The translations under genes and the position numbers were made by a program. The notes under the pieces are model-generated. The model had not been told where the DNA came from. It saw only the letters and a list, made by a program, of their open reading frames with translations, and made no database searches. A stretch of 23,457 bases of DNA from CAYNQN01 sp964530525 (GTDB lineage: Bacteria; Actinomycetota; Acidimicrobiia; Acidimicrobiales; Acidimicrobilacustridaceae): assembly GCA_964530525.1 (NCBI GenBank), contig CAZHBH010000036.1, positions 1 through 23,457 on the forward strand, read 5' to 3'. The stretch's first letter is position 1. Each line of letters begins with the position of its first letter. Shown here in pieces: positions 14,316 through 21,866 of this stretch.

Positions 14316-15722
14316 CTAGCTCCGGGCCGCCTGGCGCGATCGACCGCCGCCCTGACCACCAGAGCCCTTGCGCGTCCTCTTGCGACGTCCGGGATGAGCC
14401 TTCTGGCTCGCTGATGCCTTCGCCCCAGTACCCGCAGAGCGAGCCCTGCTCCTCGAGCGCGAGCCGCCGGTGCGCGAACCGTTGCTCCGCGAGCCGTCGG
14501 ACTCCGAACCGTTGGATCGGGGCCGGTCCGCGATCACCGGCCCGACCGCTTCCAGGTCGGCGTCGGTGAAGCCCAGTGGGTAGCCGAGCTCACGCTGGAG
14601 CTTCTTCACGTCGCTGCGCAGCTCGCTCGGCACCAGGCTCACGACCAGGCCGGATGCACCAGCCCTCGCGGTGCGGCCCGACCGGTGCACGTAGTCCTTG
14701 GCCTCGCCGGGCGGGTCGAAGTGCACCACGCAGCTCACGCCGTCCACGTGGATGCCCCGTGCCGCCACGTCGGTGGCGACCAGCGCTGCCACCCGGCCCT
14801 CGTCGAACGACTTGAGCGCCCTCTCGCGCTGGCCCTGCGAGCGACCTCCGTGGATGGCCACCGCCGTCACACCCGCCCCTTCGAGCTGGCGGGCGACCCT
14901 GTCGGCGCCGCGCTTGGTGCGGCAGAACACCACCGTCGCGCTGCTGCGCGACACCAGGGCAGCCGCGGTGGCGACCTTGTCGGCCCTCTCGACCGACCAG
15001 AACTCGTGGCGAGCCCTGCTCAGGTCCTCCTCCTCCACGACGTGCTCGTGGCGCACGGGATCACGCTGGTAGCGCCGCACCAGCACGTCCACCGCCCCGT
15101 CGAGGGTCGCCGAGAACAGCAGCGTCTGGCGATCTGCAGCGCACGCGTCGAGAAGGCGCTTCACCTCGGGCAGGAATCCCATGTCGGCCATGCGGTCAGC
15201 CTCGTCCACGACCACGAAGTCGACGTCGCCGAGCTTCACGAGGCCTTGGCCGATCAGGTCCGCCAGGCGGCCCGGGCAGCACACCGCCACGTCGACGCCA
15301 CGTCGCAGGGCGTCGATCTGGCGCTGGAAGCCGACGCCGCCGTAGAAGGCCTCGATCCGCGGGCCCTTGGGACCGGCGAGCTGCCGGAGCTCGTCGCAGA
15401 CCTGGGACGCGAGCTCGCGGGTGGGCACGAGCACGAGGCCCCGTGGCCGGCGTGGTTCCGCCCGACCCACTCCGACCACGAGCGGGATGCCGAAGGCGAT
15501 CGTCTTACCCGATCCGGTGGGGGCACGGCCGGAGACGTCGCGACCAGCGAGGGCATCGGGGAGGGTCGCTGCCTGGATCGGGAAGGGAGCGTCTATTCCC
15601 CGGCGCTGGAGCCGGTCGGCGAGCCACCGGGGTACGCCGAGGTCTGAGAAGGTGGGCCCTCCCGGAGCGTCGGCCCGGGTGGGGCCGCGCGGGTCATCGA
15701 GAAGGGTGGGTGTGGCTGACAT
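14316..15722 (-). CDS. DEAD-box ATP-dependent RNA helicase
   Basis: An RNA helicase of 468 residues with the full motif set: Q motif FPIQ (47-50), APTGSGKT (67-74), PTRELA (100-105), DEAD (173-176), SAT (204-206), ATDVAARGI (316-324) and HRSGRTAR (346-353). It resembles the RhlE/CsdA-type helicases used in rRNA processing, mRNA decay and cold adaptation. Residues 400-468 are a low-complexity basic tail of Ser/Arg/Gly/Lys with repeated SNGS/SDGS blocks, probably disordered and RNA-binding. The ATG start is supported by GGAGAG on the minus strand (15731-15726). The 145-base leader holds a small hairpin, and helicases of this group are often controlled through their leaders. Confidence 0.95.
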   Translation of the reverse strand: MSATPTLLDDPRGPTRADAPGGPTFSDLGVPRWLADRLQRRGIDAPFPIQAATLPDALAGRDVSGRAPTGSGKTIAFGIPLVVGVGRAEPRRPRGLVLVPTRELASQVCDELRQLAGPKGPRIEAFYGGVGFQRQIDALRRGVDVAVCCPGRLADLIGQGLVKLGDVDFVVVDEADRMADMGFLPEVKRLLDACAADRQTLLFSATLDGAVDVLVRRYQRDPVRHEHVVEEEDLSRARHEFWSVERADKVATAAALVSRSSATVVFCRTKRGADRVARQLEGAGVTAVAIHGGRSQGQRERALKSFDEGRVAALVATDVAARGIHVDGVSCVVHFDPPGEAKDYVHRSGRTARAGASGLVVSLVPSELRSDVKKLQRELGYPLGFTDADLEAVGPVIADRPRSNGSESDGSRSNGSRTGGSRSRSRARSAGTGAKASASQKAHPGRRKRTRKGSGGQGGGRSRQAARS

Positions 15723-15808
15723 GAGCTCTCCGTTGTCGTAGGGACTTGCCTGCCCCGACGACTCAGTGCGGTTTGCCGCATGCCTGCGCGCCAGACTTGC
15801 GCGCGACT

Positions 15809-15830
15809 TCCTCGGAACGAGGACAGCCTA
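15809..15830 (-). promoter_or_regulatory. -10-like box and hairpin upstream of the DEAD-box gene
   Basis: On the minus strand TAGGCT (15830-15825) fits TANNNT. It is followed by TCCTCG (15823-15818), loop TTC, CGAGGA (15814-15809), a perfect 6-bp hairpin near the 5' end of the predicted mRNA. It could shield the 5' end or mark a regulated leader. No -35 was seen. Confidence 0.35.
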
Positions 15831-15867
15831 CACGGCGGCGGGCGCCCATCGGTTCATCCCCCCTCGA

Positions 15868-16479
15868 TCACTCGTGGCCGCTCACGGCGACCCCCGCGGC
15901 GACCGCCACCTTTCGGTACCAGGCGGCGAGCGTATCGACGGTGTCGTGCGCGTTGAGGCCGCTCGGGTTGGGGAGCACCCAGAGCTCAGAACCCTCGAAG
16001 CCTCCCGCCTGGCGACCCGTGGTCACGCCCTTCGCTCCGAACGCCTGCCGAAAGGCCGTCAGCCCCAGGACCGCCACGACTCCTGGGTGGTGCACCCGAA
16101 CCAGGCCTCGCAACCGCTCTCCACCGGCGCGCACCTCGGCCAAGGTCAGCTCGTCTGCCTTGGCGGTGGCCACGGGCACCACGTTCGTGATCCCGATGCC
16201 CAGGGCCAACAACTCGTCACGGTCGGCGACCGACATCCCTGCCGACACGTCCACCTGCGCGCTGGTGATCCCTGCTCGGTGAAGAGCGGGCCAGAACCTG
16301 TTGCCGGGCCGGGCGAAGTGGGCGTTGACCGCGGCGGTCCAGAGACCTGGGTTGATCCCGACGAAGAGCAGCCGCATCGGTTCGGGCAAGACGTCGTCGA
16401 CGGTGGCCCCACGGAACAGCTCCAGCTCCGCGCGTGTGGGCCTCCTGCCCGCGATGGGTTCCGGTGACCGGTTCGGCAC
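15868..16479 (-). CDS. mug: Mismatch-specific uracil/thymine-DNA glycosylase
   Basis: A base-excision repair enzyme of the Mug/TDG family (UDG family 2), 203 residues versus about 168 in E. coli Mug. GINPG (41-45) holds the activating asparagine N43. FWPALH (62-67) and LPNPSGLNAH (169-178) match the second active-site motif and the intercalation loop. It removes uracil or thymine opposite G and related lesions such as ethenocytosine. The extra length is mostly a polar N-terminal extension of about 20 residues. The start is GTG at 16479; no good Shine-Dalgarno sequence precedes it, and an AGGAGG slightly inside the gene is not followed by an in-frame start. It lies 71 bases downstream of ectD and may be read from the ectoine operon transcript. 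Confidence 0.93.
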   Translation of the reverse strand: MPNRSPEPIAGRRPTRAELELFRGATVDDVLPEPMRLLFVGINPGLWTAAVNAHFARPGNRFWPALHRAGITSAQVDVSAGMSVADRDELLALGIGITNVVPVATAKADELTLAEVRAGGERLRGLVRVHHPGVVAVLGLTAFRQAFGAKGVTTGRQAGGFEGSELWVLPNPSGLNAHDTVDTLAAWYRKVAVAAGVAVSGHE

Positions 16480-16550
16480 GTTGCTCAGGTTGGCACGTTC
16501 CCGACAGGGACGAGCTCCCGCCTCGATGGGTCAGCGGCGCCCGAGACGGG

Positions 16551-17450
16551 TCACGAGGGCATCTTGTGGCGCGTGGCGATGTGCTCGGGGCGAGGGGCCG
16601 GAGCCGCGAACGGCGAGGTGAGCTTGTTCTCCACGCTGTTGTAGACCACGAAGACGTTGCGACGCGGGAACGGCGTGATGTTGCTCGACGAGCCGTGCAT
16701 GAGGTTGCTCTCGAAGAACACGGCCGAACCGGCAGTTCCGGTGCACTGCTCTATGCGCCCTCGGCGGCACAGCTCCGAGAGGCTCTCGTCGTCGGGGATC
16801 CCGTACTGCTGGCGCCGCAAGGACTGCTCGTGGTGGCGGTCGGGGGTCTCGCCCACGCAGGGGACGAACCATCTGTGGGATCCTGCGATCGCGAGCAGCG
16901 GACCGTTCCAGGGGTGGTTGTCGCTCAGGCTCACCGAGCAGCTGAGGGCCCGCATGCGGGGCATGCCGTCCTCGGCGTGCCAGGTCTCGAAGTCGGAGTG
17001 CCAGTAGAACTCCTTGCCCCGGAAACCGGGCTTCAGGTTCACGCGGCTCTGGTGCACGTAGACGTCCGAACCCAGGATCTGACGGGCCACGTCCTTCAGC
17101 CTCTCGTCGTTGGCGAGCTCGGCCAGCAGCCCGGCACCCTCGTGGACGGCGAACACCGAACGGACCTCGAGCGAGTCGGGCTCGATGATCACCTCCGGGC
17201 GCCCGCTGCCCTCCTCGCTCCGGGCCAGCTCGTCCAGCTCGTCGTTGAGGGCCTTCACCTCCTGGGGGGCGAGCAGGCCCGGAGCCACCAGGAACCCGTC
17301 GTCCTCGTACGACGCCACCAGGTCGGGGTCGAGGGGACCCGGCTCATCGCCGTAGACGACCGGGTCGAGCCGCTCGGTCATCTCCTCTCGCTGCGGGAGC
17401 CTCGTGGGATAGACGTCGGCGAGGCGCTCCTCGGTCACGGGCGCGTCCAC
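16551..17450 (-). CDS. ectD: Ectoine hydroxylase
   Basis: A non-haem Fe(II)/2-oxoglutarate dioxygenase that converts ectoine to 5-hydroxyectoine. About 299 residues, normal for EctD. The family signature FYWHSDFETWHAEDGMPRMR is intact. The iron facial triad in the 302-residue frame is H154, D156 and H255 (LMHGSSS). The frame can also start at GTG 17459, overlapping the ectC stop. That GTG would sit on the ribosome-binding sequence itself, whereas AAGGGGG (17465-17459) is eight bases before the GTG at 17450. I therefore chose 17450, which leaves one base between the ectC stop and ectD. It is the last gene of ectABCD and shows that the cell can make hydroxyectoine. Confidence 0.96.
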   Translation of the reverse strand: MDAPVTEERLADVYPTRLPQREEMTERLDPVVYGDEPGPLDPDLVASYEDDGFLVAPGLLAPQEVKALNDELDELARSEEGSGRPEVIIEPDSLEVRSVFAVHEGAGLLAELANDERLKDVARQILGSDVYVHQSRVNLKPGFRGKEFYWHSDFETWHAEDGMPRMRALSCSVSLSDNHPWNGPLLAIAGSHRWFVPCVGETPDRHHEQSLRRQQYGIPDDESLSELCRRGRIEQCTGTAGSAVFFESNLMHGSSSNITPFPRRNVFVVYNSVENKLTSPFAAPAPRPEHIATRHKMPS

Positions 17451-17451
17451 G

Positions 17452-17844
17452 TCAACCACCCCCTTCCGGCGCCGGGTAGCCGCCGTGCTCGTCGTGGACC
17501 TCCGTGCCGACGCACGCCGGGTTGAACACGCACACCATGCGCATACGGGTCCTCGACCTCAGCACGTGGCGGTCGTTGTGGTTCAGCGCGTACACGGTCC
17601 CCGGCCCGATCTCGTGCACCTCCCCCGTGCCCAGGTCCTCCAGCGTGCCCTCGCCCTCGGTGCAGTACACCGCCTCCAGGTGGTTCCGGTACCACATCCG
17701 TGTCTCCGTGCCGGCTTCGATGATCGTCTCGTGCAACGAGAAGCCCATCCCGTCGTCGGCCACCAGGAGGCGCACCGAGCTCCAGGTGGGGGCGTGCACC
17801 TCGCGCTCGGTGCCCCGAACGTCGTCGAGGGAGCGCACGATCAT
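17452..17844 (-). CDS. ectC: L-ectoine synthase
   Basis: A cupin-fold cyclase that closes N-gamma-acetyl-diaminobutyrate to ectoine. Its 130 residues are standard. The iron ligands known from studied EctC proteins, E57, Y85 and H93, are all present at exactly these positions (HLEAV, GTVYAL, NDRHV). The ATG overlaps the ectB stop by four bases (ATGA, 17841-17844), which implies coupled translation. The C-terminal tail is short and glycine-rich. Confidence 0.97.
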   Translation of the reverse strand: MIVRSLDDVRGTEREVHAPTWSSVRLLVADDGMGFSLHETIIEAGTETRMWYRNHLEAVYCTEGEGTLEDLGTGEVHEIGPGTVYALNHNDRHVLRSRTRMRMVCVFNPACVGTEVHDEHGGYPAPEGGG

Positions 17845-19157
17845 CGGGAGCCCACCTGCGGCTCGGCAGCAGCCAGGCCCTCACAGGACACGAGCTGGTC
17901 ACCCAGCTGCTCCACGGCGGCCTCGGCCGCTTCGCTCACTATGTCGAGCGCCCGGTCGACCTGCTCGTCGGAGACCGTCAGCGGAGGGAGGAACTTCACC
18001 ACGTCGTCGGTCGGTCCCGCCGTCTCGATCACCAGACCACGGTCGAAGGCCAGTTCGGTGACGGCAGCCGCCACGTCGGGTCCGGTCGCCTGGATCCCCT
18101 GGAGCAGGCCCCGCCCCCTGGCGTGGTCGAACAGCCCGTCGTGCTCGGCGGTGATCGCGTCGAGTCCTGTCCGCAGGTGCTCCGACCGCTTCTGGACGTC
18201 CACGGACAGGTCGTCGTTCGTCCAGAACAGCTCGAGGGCCGCCGTAGCGGTGACGAACGCTGCGTTGTTGCCCCGGAACGTGCCGTTGTGCTCGCCCGGC
18301 GCCCACACGTCGAGCTCTCGCTTGAACAGCGTGAGGGCCATCGGCAGGCCGAAGCCGGAGAGGGACTTGGAGAGGCAGACGATGTCGGGGTCGATCCCCA
18401 TCTCCTCCCACGAGAAGAAGGCCCCGGTGCGGCCGCAGCCCACCTGGATGTCGTCGACGATGAGGAGCATCCCGTGGGAGCGGCACAGCTGCTCGAGGCT
18501 CTGGAGCCAAGCTGCGCTCGCCACGTTGATCCCGCCCTCTGCCTGCACGGTCTCGACGATCACCGCTGCGGGGAGCTCCATGCCCGACCCCTCGCCGATC
18601 AGGTACGCCTCGAAGTAGTCGAGTGTGTCGGCGTCAGGGCCCAGGAAGCCCTCGAAGGGCATCGAGGTCGCCATGGTCAGCGGCACTCCTGCGCCCTGGC
18701 GCTTCATGGAGTTGCCCGTGACGGCCAGAGATCCCAGCGTCATTCCGTGGAACGCGTTGGTGAAGCCCACCACGCGGTCGCGCCCGGTGACCTTCCTCGC
18801 CAGCTTGAGAGCCGCCTCGACGGCGTTCGTCCCGGTGGGACCGGGGAACTGGATCTTGTAGTCGAGGCCCCTCGGTTCGAGCACCACCTCCTCGAAGCGC
18901 TCCAGGAACGTGCGCTTGGCGGTGGTCGCCATGTCGAGACCGTGGACTATCCCCCCGCTCGCCAGGTAGTCGACCAGGCGCTCGCGCAGCACGGGGTGGT
19001 TGTGCCCGTAGTTGAGGGCGCCGGCTCCTGCGAAGAAGTCGAGGTGCTCCCTGCCGCTCTCATCCGTGAGGGTGCAGCCCTCGGCCCGGTCGAACACGAC
19101 GGGCCACGACCGGCAGTAGCCGCGCACCTCTGACTCGAGTCGTTCGAAGATCTCCAC
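17841..19157 (-). CDS. ectB: Diaminobutyrate--2-oxoglutarate aminotransferase
   Basis: A PLP-dependent class III aminotransferase that makes L-2,4-diaminobutyrate from aspartate semialdehyde and glutamate, the first ectoine step. Its 438 residues are usual for EctB. The PLP region is clear: VDDIQVGCGRTG (234-245) with the cofactor-binding Asp, and K264 in CLSKSLSG for the Schiff base. The N-terminal signature FFAGAGALNYGHNHP is typical of EctB. The GTG start at 19157 has AGAGGA 12 bases upstream, a little far. The only upstream ATG nearby is in another frame. It lies 27 bases after the ectA stop. Confidence 0.97.
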   Translation of the reverse strand: MEIFERLESEVRGYCRSWPVVFDRAEGCTLTDESGREHLDFFAGAGALNYGHNHPVLRERLVDYLASGGIVHGLDMATTAKRTFLERFEEVVLEPRGLDYKIQFPGPTGTNAVEAALKLARKVTGRDRVVGFTNAFHGMTLGSLAVTGNSMKRQGAGVPLTMATSMPFEGFLGPDADTLDYFEAYLIGEGSGMELPAAVIVETVQAEGGINVASAAWLQSLEQLCRSHGMLLIVDDIQVGCGRTGAFFSWEEMGIDPDIVCLSKSLSGFGLPMALTLFKRELDVWAPGEHNGTFRGNNAAFVTATAALELFWTNDDLSVDVQKRSEHLRTGLDAITAEHDGLFDHARGRGLLQGIQATGPDVAAAVTELAFDRGLVIETAGPTDDVVKFLPPLTVSDEQVDRALDIVSEAAEAAVEQLGDQLVSCEGLAAAEPQVGSR

Positions 19158-19184
19158 TGGTGAACCACATCCTCTAAGTTGGTG

Positions 19185-19706
19185 TCAACGTCTCGTCGCG
19201 AGTGGCCCGATGCGATACCGGACCTCCTCCTCGTGCGCGGCAGGGAAGAGCTCCGCTGGGTATGCCACGGCCAGCTCAGCCGCAACGCCGTGGCGGGCTG
19301 CGAACGAGGTGAACAGGGCGATCGAGGCTTGGTTCGACGGGGTGACCGTCGCCTCCAGCACGCTCGCACCGAGGCGGGCCACGAGCTCGTCGAGGAGCAG
19401 GCTCGCCAAGCCACGACCCCTCATCGCCCGTGCCACGGCTATCTGCCACACGAACACGACCTCGGGCTTCGCCGGCGACCTGAAGGCGATGACGAAGCCT
19501 CCGAGCTGCCCGTCGCCGTCGGTGGCGACCAGGCTGGAGGAGGCGAAGTGGTCCGCCCACATCACGTACGCGTAGGGCGAGTTGAGGTCGAGACCTGCAT
19601 CGCCCGCCATCGCCCAGAGGCCGGCCCCGTCGGTCGGACGGGGCTCCCGGAACCGGATCTCGGAGCGGTTCGGTGGCTTCCTCGTGTGCTGACTGGAACC
19701 AAGCAC
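19185..19706 (-). CDS. ectA: L-2,4-diaminobutyrate N-gamma-acetyltransferase
   Basis: A GNAT-fold enzyme that acetylates diaminobutyrate at the gamma amino group, the second ectoine step. The protein opens with EIRFREPRPTDGAGLW. It carries DLNSPYAYVMW, typical of EctA, and the acetyl-CoA loop RGRGLA within QIAVARAMRGRGLASLLLDE. The open frame reaches a GTG at 19772 (195 residues), but I favour the GTG at 19706 (173 residues). EctA homology begins just after it, EctA proteins are usually 160-190 residues, and a -10-like TATAGGGT lies 10-12 bases upstream of it, inside the longer frame. It is the first gene of the operon. Confidence 0.94.
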   Translation of the reverse strand: MLGSSQHTRKPPNRSEIRFREPRPTDGAGLWAMAGDAGLDLNSPYAYVMWADHFASSSLVATDGDGQLGGFVIAFRSPAKPEVVFVWQIAVARAMRGRGLASLLLDELVARLGASVLEATVTPSNQASIALFTSFAARHGVAAELAVAYPAELFPAAHEEEVRYRIGPLATRR

Positions 19707-19716
19707 GACTCGACCG

Positions 19717-19724
19717 ACCCTATA
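19717..19724 (-). promoter_or_regulatory. Probable -10 region of the ectABCD operon
   Basis: The minus strand reads TATAGGGT (19724-19717), containing both TATAGG and TAGGGT, 10-12 bases before the preferred ectA GTG. A good -35 is not visible, which would suit an alternative or activator-dependent sigma factor for an osmotic-stress operon, although that is a guess. Confidence 0.4.
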
Positions 19725-19851
19725 CGCCTCGTCGCGCCACGAAGGGCGATCGGGACCAATTGCACCTCTCACCAGCGGTGATCCAACCGGCTCGTGGTGA
19801 TCGTCGGAGCCACATGGTTGACCGCCTCCTGCACGACGGACTCGGGAGTCC

Positions 19852-19857
19852 TATCGT
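19852..19857 (+). promoter_or_regulatory. Probable -10 box of a leaderless Ada-like transcript
   Basis: TATCGT fits TANNNT and ends seven bases before the ATG at 19865. No Shine-Dalgarno sequence is present. TTGACC at 19818-19823 is a fair -35 word, but at 28 bases away it is too distant to pair with this -10. Confidence 0.45.
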
Positions 19858-19864
19858 GCGAACC

Positions 19865-20488
19865 ATGACCGCCTCGACGAGCCTGACGACGAGCCCCGCC
19901 CCACGATCGGCCAAGGTCCCTGCCGCTGAGAGCGGCAGGGACGCCGCCGGCGGGACCAGACCCGTGGACCTGGAGATCCGGTACGCCGTGGGCGTGAGCT
20001 CGCTGGGCTCGGTGCTCGTGGCTGCCACGGATTTGGGGGTGTGCGCCATCCAGCTGGGAGACACGCCGACCGAGCTCGTGAGGGCGCTCCAGATCAGGTT
20101 CCCGCGCGCCCAGCTCACGGCGACCGACGCCGGGCTCGAGTCGACGGTCGCGGCCGTGGTCGGGCTGGTGGAGGACCCCGGGGGCGACCTGTCGCTGCCG
20201 CTCGACGTGCGCGGGACGAGCTTCCAGCGCAAGGTGTGGAAGGCGCTGCGCGAGATCCCCCCCGGCACGACCGCCACCTACGCCCAGGTCGCCTACCGGA
20301 TCGGATCGCCCAGCGCCGTGCGCGCCGTGGCGGGTGCCTGCGCAGCGAACCGCCTTGCCGTGCTCATCCCCTGCCACCGGGTGGTGCGCACCGATGGAGC
20401 CCTGTCGGGCTACGCGTGGGGCGCTGAGCGCAAGCGGGCCCTGCTCGAGCGAGAAGGGGCCCTCTCCGGGCACCGCGAGGAGCCTTGA
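19865..20488 (+). CDS. Methylated-DNA--protein-cysteine methyltransferase (Ada C-terminal type)
   Basis: A suicide DNA-repair protein that takes O6-methyl (alkyl) groups from guanine onto its own cysteine. The 207 residues hold the methyltransferase half of Ada: an N-terminal RNase-H-like subdomain (about 37-110, starting IRYAVG), then FQRKVW (120-125), the helix-turn-helix region with the arginine finger (YRIGSPSAVRAV), and the active site IPCHRV with C170. The SGYAWG stretch at 181-186 is typical of Ada's C-terminus. The Ada N-terminal phosphotriester-sensing Zn domain and AraC regulator are absent. The first 36 residues are low-complexity. The frame continues upstream to 19673 through the ectA promoter, so the ATG at 19865 with its leaderless-type -10 is preferred. 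The stop overlaps the next start by one base (TGATG). Confidence 0.93.
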   Translation: MTASTSLTTSPAPRSAKVPAAESGRDAAGGTRPVDLEIRYAVGVSSLGSVLVAATDLGVCAIQLGDTPTELVRALQIRFPRAQLTATDAGLESTVAAVVGLVEDPGGDLSLPLDVRGTSFQRKVWKALREIPPGTTATYAQVAYRIGSPSAVRAVAGACAANRLAVLIPCHRVVRTDGALSGYAWGAERKRALLEREGALSGHREEP

Positions 20489-21810
20489 TGGCAGACGAGG
20501 CCGGGGGCTTCCACCTGGAGGGCAACTTCGCCCCGGTCTCCGAGGAGGTGACGGCCTTCGACCTGCCGGTGCAGGGCCGCATCCCCCAAGAGCTGAGCGG
20601 CTGCTACATCCGCAACGGCCCCAACCCCCGCTCGGGTTGGTCCCAACACTGGTTCCTGGGCGACGGGATGCTCCACGGCGTGGAGCTGGGCGACGGAGCC
20701 GCTCGCTGGTACCGCAACCGCTGGGTGCGCACCAAGCAGTTCTCAGGCGAGGGCGAGCTGGTGCGACCCGATGGCACGATCGACCTCTCCGTGGGCGCGG
20801 CCAACACCCACGTGGTGCCGCACGCCGGCAGGAGGTTCGCACTCGTCGAGACGAGCTTCCCCACCGAGATCGACGGTGAGCTGGGCACGACGGGCCCCTA
20901 CGACTTCTCGGGGAAGCTGGGCAGCTCGATGACCGCCCACCCGAAGCTCTGCCCCACCACCGGCGAGATGCACTTCTTCGGCTACTCCTTCTTCCCTCCG
21001 TACCTCACGTACCACGTGGCCGACGCCTCCGGCGCCCTGGTGCACAGCGAGGCGATCGAGGTCGCCGGTGCGACGATGATCCACGACTTCAACCTCACGT
21101 CCACCCGGGTGGTGTTCATGGACCTGCCCGTGGTGTTCGACCTGGAGCTGGCCATGGCGGGGACCATGCCCTTCCGCTGGGACCCCTCGTACGGAGCCCG
21201 GCTCAGCGTGCTCCCCCGGATGGGCGCGAACGAACAGATCACCTGGTACGAGATCGACCCCTGCTACGTGTTCCACCCGGCCAACGCCTTCGACGACGGC
21301 GACGCCATCGTGATCGACGTCGCCCTCTACCAGCAGCTGTGGGCCGATGGGCCCGACGCATTCGATCCCTCGTTCCCGTGGCGCTGGCGCATCGACCCGA
21401 GCGCCGGCAAGGTGACCTCCGAGCAGCTCGACGACCGCAACGTGGAGTTCCCCCGGGTGGATCCCCGCCGGGTCGGACTGCCCTTCCGCTACCACTACGA
21501 CGTGCAGACCGACGTCTCCGATGGCCTGACCATCGAGGGCCTGGTGAAGTTCGATCGGGAGACGGGTGCAGCTGACGTGCACCGCTTCGATGCGGGCCGG
21601 ATGCCCGGCGAGGCGGTGTTCGTGCCATCGGCCGACGGTCGTGCCGAGGACGACGGCTGGCTTCTGACCTACGTGTACGACCAGGCGCGCGACGCCAGCG
21701 ACTTCGTGGTGCTCGATGCCCGTGACCTGGCCGAGCCCCCACTGGCGGTGGTCCCGCTCCCCCAGCGCGTCCCGTTCGGCTTCCACGGCAGCTGGTTCCC
21801 AACCGCCTGA
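20488..21810 (+). CDS. Carotenoid cleavage oxygenase (RPE65/CCD family)
   Basis: A non-haem iron dioxygenase that splits a double bond of carotenoids, apocarotenoids or stilbenes into two aldehydes. Its 440 residues form the seven-bladed propeller of the family. The four iron-binding histidines are present: H151 (TAHPK), H199 (MIHDF), H263 (VFHPAN) and H433 (FHGSW). RNGPNP near residue 49 is a family hallmark, and no export signal is seen. The ATG at 20488 has GAGGAG five bases upstream (20477-20482) and overlaps the alkyltransferase stop by one base, so the two are translated together although the functions seem unrelated. I find no carotenoid synthesis genes in the window; the substrate is unknown, and a lignostilbene-type activity is possible. 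Confidence 0.94.
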   Translation: MADEAGGFHLEGNFAPVSEEVTAFDLPVQGRIPQELSGCYIRNGPNPRSGWSQHWFLGDGMLHGVELGDGAARWYRNRWVRTKQFSGEGELVRPDGTIDLSVGAANTHVVPHAGRRFALVETSFPTEIDGELGTTGPYDFSGKLGSSMTAHPKLCPTTGEMHFFGYSFFPPYLTYHVADASGALVHSEAIEVAGATMIHDFNLTSTRVVFMDLPVVFDLELAMAGTMPFRWDPSYGARLSVLPRMGANEQITWYEIDPCYVFHPANAFDDGDAIVIDVALYQQLWADGPDAFDPSFPWRWRIDPSAGKVTSEQLDDRNVEFPRVDPRRVGLPFRYHYDVQTDVSDGLTIEGLVKFDRETGAADVHRFDAGRMPGEAVFVPSADGRAEDDGWLLTYVYDQARDASDFVVLDARDLAEPPLAVVPLPQRVPFGFHGSWFPTA

Positions 21811-21853
21811 GGTGTGCTCGTGCCACCCCTCGGCGGGCCCGGGGGGTGGCAGC

Positions 21854-21859
21854 TAGCGT
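21854..21859 (+). promoter_or_regulatory. Probable -10 box of a leaderless SDR transcript
   Basis: TAGCGT fits TANNNT and ends seven bases before the GTG at 21867. No Shine-Dalgarno sequence is present in the 56-base gap after the carotenoid oxygenase gene. No -35 was recognised. Confidence 0.4.
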
Positions 21860-21866
21860 TCGAGCC

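Noticed and set aside
12948..14414. 488-residue plus-strand open frame opposite ABC-F and Pr6Pr genes
   Set aside because: It crosses the boundary of two well-supported minus-strand genes and is of shadow-type composition.
19183..19188. Perfect TTGACA (minus strand) at the end of ectA, as an internal promoter for ectB
   Set aside because: The base positions 17 away read GTTCAC, not a -10, and the word overlaps the ectA stop. Probably chance.
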